This document shows, one piece after another, positions 24,147 through 27,714 of a stretch of DNA of 27,714 nt. Under the pieces are notes generated by a model, which had not been told where the DNA came from, did not search any database, and was given only the letters and a program-made list of their open reading frames with translations. The translations under genes were made by a program, and so were the position numbers. Location of the stretch: positions 1-27,714 of the forward strand of contig CAZUCE010000051.1 in assembly GCA_964619265.1 (NCBI GenBank). The letters run 5' to 3'. This stretch comes from CAZUCE01 sp964619265. Lineage in GTDB: Bacteria > Planctomycetota > UBA1135 > GCA-002686595. Numbering within the stretch: the first letter of the stretch is position 1; each line of letters starts with the position of its first letter.

Positions 24147-25229
24147 TCAGGCCGCCCGCGTCGCCATCTTGCTCGCGCACAAGGAGATCAAGCCCCCAAG
24201 CATGATGTATCCGACCATGACCTGGGCCATGACGACCATCTGAGCCGTCTGGGTCACCGGCAGAACATCTCCATAGCCGAGCGTAGTGATCGTCACAACG
24301 CTGAAGTACAGCGGTGAGAGCGGGGTCGCGTTCTCCCCAAAGTCCACGCCTACGAATGCGTAGAGAATCGCAAACAGAACAGTCGCCACGCCCGTGCATA
24401 CCGCCCAACGCAGGGCGGATCGCCCGCAATCACTGGTTGCTTTCCACAGTTGATAAACCACGGCGTTGAACTTGGAGCTGGTCCGGAAATCCTCCAGGTA
24501 ATTCTGATCGAGGATGACGTTCCGGCACAGATAGGCGCCGCTGAAGTCCACGTCGCGCAGATCCACGCCGAGCCAATCAGCCTTCCGGAACCCGGAGATC
24601 CCGGGAAGTTTGGCGCCACGCAAGTCTGCGCCGGCAAACGTCGTTCCGAAGACTTGAACCGAGCTCAGCTCAGCCTCTCTCAAAGAGCAGCGCGTCAAAT
24701 CCGCGCCCTTCAGATTGGCTTGACCCAATCGAGCGCGCTCCAAGCAGGCGCCGGTCAGGGAGGCTCCCTCTGCGTTCACGCCAACCCAGCTAGCCCCGGT
24801 CAGGTCAGCGAGTCCGAGTCTCGTGCGCACAAGCTTGGCCGCTCCAAAGGCGGTTCGCAGAGCGCGAGCGCCCTCCATATTCGCTTCGGTCAGGTCGGCA
24901 TTCGAGAAGTCTGCATCGGTCAGGTCCGCTTCGAAGAGCGTGGCGCCCAGTAGCTTTGCGCCAATCAACCGTGTGCCGACAAGCTTGGAGCGCGATAATT
25001 CGGCACCTTCCAAATCCCATCCCGAAAGGTCGAGGCCCGAGAGGTCGACGCCAATCCAGCGAACACCGCGGCCGCTGGCGATCTCACCCCGTTCAATCCT
25101 CGCCCGGACATCGTCATGCTCTGGCCCAGACAAGCGGGGCCCCTTGGAGGGAGACTTCGCTGCGGCAGCTGGCTTTGCATCAGCCACCGGCCGAAGCTCT
25201 TGGTCAGGTGAAGGCTCGAAAGAGGACAT
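24147..25229 (-). CDS. Pentapeptide-repeat protein fused to a two-helix potassium channel
   Basis: This 360-residue protein has two parts. Residues about 58-245 are pentapeptide repeats of the A(D/N)LxG kind (ADLTDADFSNADLTEANMEG and similar, over 30 units), which form a right-handed beta helix. Residues 272-360 form an ion-channel module: a helix at 275-296, a pore loop with filter TTLGYGD (315-321), and a second helix at 326-350. TLGYGD is the potassium selectivity signature. The first 55 residues are disordered. The repeats precede the pore and should lie in the cytoplasm, perhaps as a gating or docking domain. The gene sits between the FlgN/FliT-like gene and the HDOD gene, 36 and 14 bases away, so it belongs to the flagellar operon. 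The channel assignment is solid, while the link to motility is inferred. Confidence 0.92.
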   Translation of the reverse strand: MSSFEPSPDQELRPVADAKPAAAAKSPSKGPRLSGPEHDDVRARIERGEIASGRGVRWIGVDLSGLDLSGWDLEGAELSRSKLVGTRLIGAKLLGATLFEADLTDADFSNADLTEANMEGARALRTAFGAAKLVRTRLGLADLTGASWVGVNAEGASLTGACLERARLGQANLKGADLTRCSLREAELSSVQVFGTTFAGADLRGAKLPGISGFRKADWLGVDLRDVDFSGAYLCRNVILDQNYLEDFRTSSKFNAVVYQLWKATSDCGRSALRWAVCTGVATVLFAILYAFVGVDFGENATPLSPLYFSVVTITTLGYGDVLPVTQTAQMVVMAQVMVGYIMLGGLISLCASKMATRAA

Positions 25230-25235
25230 GGGGCA

Positions 25236-25268
25236 CAGCGCTCAGCACAGGTCAGCGAGCAGCGCTCA
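25236..25268. repeat. Direct repeat CAGCGCTCA, two copies
   Basis: Two identical 9-base copies (25236-25244 and 25260-25268) are spaced 24 bases start to start. They lie in the 36-base gap before the channel gene and reach into the stop region of the FlgN/FliT-like gene. Each contains the palindrome AGCGCT. Could be an operator pair or chance. Confidence 0.4.
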
Positions 25269-25595
25269 CCCCCGGACGTCCAGGCTGCCCCCGGACCGGC
25301 TGGCGCCGCTAGAGCTGCGCGAAACCGACTCCTTGGCCACCCGGACCGCAGCGAGTTCCTGTTCGAGGCTGAGGCAAAGTTCGCCGACGCGCTGGACCAA
25401 GAGCCCGTTCAGCTGACGCGCTCGCTGGAGCGCTTCAGCAGAGAGCTCGGTGCTCCCTTGAACTTCGCGGAACGCCGCATCACAACGGTCCCAGGCCTCG
25501 AGCAGTGTCGAGTCCTGGGGCACTTCTTGACCGGAAAGCAGGCCGAGAAGCTCGGCGTGACTGGCGAGCAAACGCTCCATGGCTTCACCGCTCAT
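25266..25595 (-). CDS. FlgN/FliT-like export chaperone (candidate)
   Basis: This 109-residue mostly helical protein is encoded directly after fliS, with an ATGA overlap. Helices fall at about 3-22, 30-46 and 50-88. The block ARQLNGLLVQRVGELCLSLEQEL followed by a Ser/Gly-rich tail ending SLDVRG is like the C-terminus of FlgN-type chaperones, which carry the hook-filament junction proteins FlgK and FlgL. The place behind fliS is usual for FliT, which carries FliD. Either role fits, and such chaperones are too diverged to separate by eye. Confidence 0.65.
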   Translation of the reverse strand: MSGEAMERLLASHAELLGLLSGQEVPQDSTLLEAWDRCDAAFREVQGSTELSAEALQRARQLNGLLVQRVGELCLSLEQELAAVRVAKESVSRSSSGASRSGGSLDVRG

Positions 25596-25987
25596 GCCGC
25601 ATCCCTCCGAGTCGTGGATTCAATGCCGCGCCAGCCCAGCAGAAGCTTGCTCAGGACGTCGATGCAGCCCGGGATCCGGTCCACCGAACGCTCCTGCATC
25701 GCCATCGAGATCTCGTCTTCGCAAAACAGGTAGAGGCGCTCGAGCTCAGCAGTCAGCTCGGGAGCTGCCCCGCTGTTCAGGCTGAACCGCAACTCGCAGA
25801 CGATGCGATCCGCGCGCGACAGTTGGTTGATGAACTCGATGTTCTCTGAGTCTGGATCCAACCGGCGGGCGCGTTCCAGGAATCGAATCGCGCCCTCGTA
25901 GAGCAGAACAACAATCTTGAGCGGCGGAGCGTTCTCGAGCGTCGCCGTTCGATAGGCGGCCGCAGCTTTCGCGTGGGGGGCATTCAT
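25592..25987 (-). CDS. fliS: Flagellin chaperone FliS
   Basis: This 131-residue four-helix protein binds the C-terminus of flagellin to stop early polymerisation and brings it to FlhA. Family marks: AYRTATLENAPPLKIVVLLY at 11-30, EGAIRFLERA at 31-40, ADRIVCELRFSLN at 59-71 and LYLFCEDEISMAM near 85-97. A second ATG-like codon just inside would shorten it by one or two residues only. The start is 25 bases after the fliD stop, with a GGAGA motif before it, and the gene overlaps the following chaperone gene. Confidence 0.93.
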   Translation of the reverse strand: MNAPHAKAAAAYRTATLENAPPLKIVVLLYEGAIRFLERARRLDPDSENIEFINQLSRADRIVCELRFSLNSGAAPELTAELERLYLFCEDEISMAMQERSVDRIPGCIDVLSKLLLGWRGIESTTRRDAA

Positions 25988-26012
25988 AGGGGAGTCTCCA
26001 ATCGCAAAGCGA

Positions 26013-27473
26013 TCAGGGGTTGGCCTGGAGGCCTCCGCCCTGCAGGCCGGTTAGCGCACTACCTTGGGCTTGAATCCCAGCCAGTACGCTCTCCAGGTTT
26101 GCGTACTGCTGGACGAGCTGGGCTTCGAATGCCTCCAACCGGAACTCAAGTGCTTCGATGCGCTCATTCGTTCGGTCAATGTCGTTCTGGATCGTCTCTC
26201 GTCGAGAATCGAGAAGCCCGCTTACCGACTCACCATTCGAGAGTGTCTGGCCGTCCAAGAGGATCTCCAGCCCCTGCACGATCTGCGAGAACAGGCCCGA
26301 ATCGGCGGTAGTGTCCTGAAAGAACGCGGCCGTACCTTCTTCTGCGTCCCCGTTGTCGAAGCCATCGTTGTCGACAAACAGGTCCGAGAAGGCGTCGGGA
26401 TCTTGCGCAAGCTGTTCGCGCACCTCGGATTCGTTCAGGACCAAGGTCCCGTCAGCCTGAAGGTCAATGCCGACCCCTCCCAAGCTGGTGAAGGTGGCGT
26501 TTTGACCCTGTCCGGACAAGCCGAAGAGGCTGTCGCGAAGGGAGTTTTGGACGCTGCGTAGCGCGCTGTCGCCGAACAAGGCTCCGCCGGCCCCGCCCTC
26601 TTCGGTGAACGTCCCCTGTTGATTGATAAACCCGATCGCTTGATTGAAGGCATCAACGAATTCGGTCAACTGCTCGATCACGCTATCGTCATCCACCGAG
26701 ACCGTGAACTCGATCGGTCCGCCGGTCACGCTTTCAGCGGTGAAACTGAGCCCCGGGACGACATCATTGAACGAGTTGGTTTCGCGCTCAAGAGTGAGTC
26801 CGTTGAACTCAACGATCGCGTTGCTCGCTACGGTCAGCTGCTCATCGACGTTCAGCAAGCCGTCTTCCGAAACGACCTCCAAACCTTCGATCGCGAAGGA
26901 CGCTCCGGTCCCTGAGCCTTCGATCACCAGTGCAAACCCCGGTGCGGCGTCGGTACCGGTTTGGATTACGGAGGCCTGGACGGCACCCCCCGTTTCCTCC
27001 TGAATCCGCTCAGCGATTTCGTTCAACGAGCCTTCGCCTGGGTCGAAGGCCAATTCAAAGGACTCGCCGGCGTAGGCGAAGTTGATCTGCAGCCCCGTAT
27101 CCGCGGCGAGATCCTCGTTCGGGTCAGCAACCTCTGTGAAGGAGAAGCGATCGGAGCTCGCAAGCTGCTGGACGTCTAACGAATAGGTTCCAAGTGAGGA
27201 CGAGCCCGAAACATCAAAAGAGGCAAAGCCCTCGACGTCCAGCGACACCGAGTTGGCTAGGAACCCAGTCGATTCGGACAACCCTTCGGCTGTGTCTCTG
27301 AGGGTCGACAAATAACCATCGAAGGTACCGAGCAGGCTGATCCTCTCTTGCTGCGTCTCCCTTTGGCTCTCGAGTAGCCCGATCGGAGCGCCTTGTGCCT
27401 GGACCAGAGCTTGAATGATCGACGCAGAATCGAGGCCGCTGGCGAGTCCGCCGATTTGAATGGGTCCAGTCAT
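26013..27473 (-). CDS. fliD: Flagellar filament cap protein FliD
   Basis: This 486-residue filament cap (hook-associated protein 2) helps flagellin fold at the filament tip. The N-terminal block GGLASGLDSASIIQALVQAQ (8-27) is diagnostic. The middle (about 95-330) is the variable exposed region. The C-terminal half has the FliD_C pattern (SLGGVGIDLQADGTLVLNES, then REQLAQDPDAFSDLF) and a coiled-coil stretch at about 425-470 (DIDRTNERIEALEFRLEAF). There is no signal peptide, as expected for type III export. AGGAAG lies about ten bases before the ATG. A sigma-28-like promoter precedes it. Confidence 0.96.
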   Translation of the reverse strand: MTGPIQIGGLASGLDSASIIQALVQAQGAPIGLLESQRETQQERISLLGTFDGYLSTLRDTAEGLSESTGFLANSVSLDVEGFASFDVSGSSSLGTYSLDVQQLASSDRFSFTEVADPNEDLAADTGLQINFAYAGESFELAFDPGEGSLNEIAERIQEETGGAVQASVIQTGTDAAPGFALVIEGSGTGASFAIEGLEVVSEDGLLNVDEQLTVASNAIVEFNGLTLERETNSFNDVVPGLSFTAESVTGGPIEFTVSVDDDSVIEQLTEFVDAFNQAIGFINQQGTFTEEGGAGGALFGDSALRSVQNSLRDSLFGLSGQGQNATFTSLGGVGIDLQADGTLVLNESEVREQLAQDPDAFSDLFVDNDGFDNGDAEEGTAAFFQDTTADSGLFSQIVQGLEILLDGQTLSNGESVSGLLDSRRETIQNDIDRTNERIEALEFRLEAFEAQLVQQYANLESVLAGIQAQGSALTGLQGGGLQANP

Positions 27474-27553
27474 GAATAAATTTCTTCCTGCAAGGCTGTT
27501 CGCACCAGATCCCTAACGTGGGTGCGCGTCTGCGCGTGGTCCTTCGACTTGAG

Positions 27554-27580
27554 TTATCGGATGCCGGCCGACCTCGCTGA
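27554..27580 (-). promoter_or_regulatory. Candidate sigma-28 (FliA) promoter of fliD
   Basis: On the minus strand TCAGCGAG (27573-27580) and, after 11 bases, TCCGATAA (27554-27561) form a -35/-10 pair. The -10 matches the GCCGATAA consensus at seven of eight positions; the -35 is weak. It lies 80 bases before the fliD ATG, past the flagellin terminator. Confidence 0.6.
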
Positions 27581-27600
27581 AGCTCGGATTTCGCAGACCT

Positions 27601-27648
27601 TCTAAGAAAAGGACCTGGCCCGTTGCCCTTTCGGGGCAACGGGCCAGG
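27601..27648 (-). terminator. Rho-independent terminator of the flagellin gene
   Basis: A perfect 15-bp stem (27614-27628 with 27634-27648) and a 5-base loop are followed on the minus strand by TCCTTTTCTT. It lies 38 bases after the flagellin stop and separates flagellin from fliD. Confidence 0.92.
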
Positions 27649-27659
27649 AGGAATCCACC

Positions 27660-27679
27660 GGCGGCCCGCGCGGGCCGCC
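27660..27679. repeat. Perfect 20-bp GC palindrome after the flagellin stop
   Basis: Every base of 27660-27669 pairs with 27670-27679 (GGCGGCCCGC and its complement) with no loop bases. It sits between the flagellin stop codon and the terminator, so the transcript would carry two neighbouring hairpins. Confidence 0.6.
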
Positions 27680-27685
27680 TCGAGA

Positions 27686-27714
27686 TCAGCCGAGGAGGCT
27701 CAGAGCGAGCTGCG
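27686..27714 (-). CDS. C-terminal end of a flagellin gene (partial)
   Basis: Read on the minus strand from the right edge, the frame gives QLALSLLG and then TGA (27686-27688). LALSLL(G) is the usual last part of bacterial flagellins. A strong terminator, fliD and fliS follow in the usual order. Only eight residues are inside the window, but the motif and the neighbours together make the call good. Confidence 0.82.

Noticed and set aside
27499..27530. Sigma-54-like TGG...TTGC elements before fliD
   Set aside because: The GG-to-GC spacing is 13 rather than the required 10 bases.

Overview
The window is GC-rich bacterial chromosome, most likely from a planctomycete (Planctomycetota). The evidence is indirect: two ECF sigma factors each continue into a membrane segment and a large C-terminal domain, a style common in that phylum; a sulfatase-fold lipoprotein is present; and a full flagellar export cluster carries unrecognised lipoproteins. 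There is no rRNA, tRNA or CRISPR array, so the assignment rests on gene style only.

Left part (1-12.4 kb), accessory. A degenerate IS3-family orfA fragment lies at the left edge and runs into the 3' end of an ECF sigma-TM-MORN fusion gene. Upstream of that gene, on the same strand, are a polytopic membrane protein and a secreted M1-type zinc peptidase, probably one operon. Divergent from the peptidase is a plus-strand gene for an unusually long FlgM-like protein, with a sigma-28-type promoter in front and a strong terminator behind. After a poorly coding gap come a sulfatase-fold lipoprotein (minus strand), a second ECF sigma-TM fusion (plus strand) whose C-terminus carries a duplicated domain, and a small multi-pass membrane protein.

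Right part (12.5-27.7 kb), flagellar. All genes are on the minus strand. In transcription order: the 3' end of a flagellin gene (right edge) with its terminator; fliD with a sigma-28-like promoter; fliS; an FlgN/FliT-like chaperone; a pentapeptide-repeat/potassium-channel fusion; an HDOD protein; fliO, fliP, fliQ, fliR, flhB, flhA, flhF, flhG; a small membrane protein; fliA (sigma-28); a 67-residue Cys-containing protein; and two lipoproteins. The genes overlap or nearly touch, often as GTGA junctions, so translational coupling is likely.

The regulatory logic suggested by sequence is that FliA drives fliD and the FlgM-like gene, and the FlgM-like protein could hold FliA in check. FlhF/FlhG would set flagellum number and position, and FliOPQR-FlhAB form the export gate. 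The least understood parts are the channel fusion and HDOD protein inside the flagellar operon, the small proteins flanking fliA, the two trailing lipoproteins, and the membrane-tethered sigma factors.
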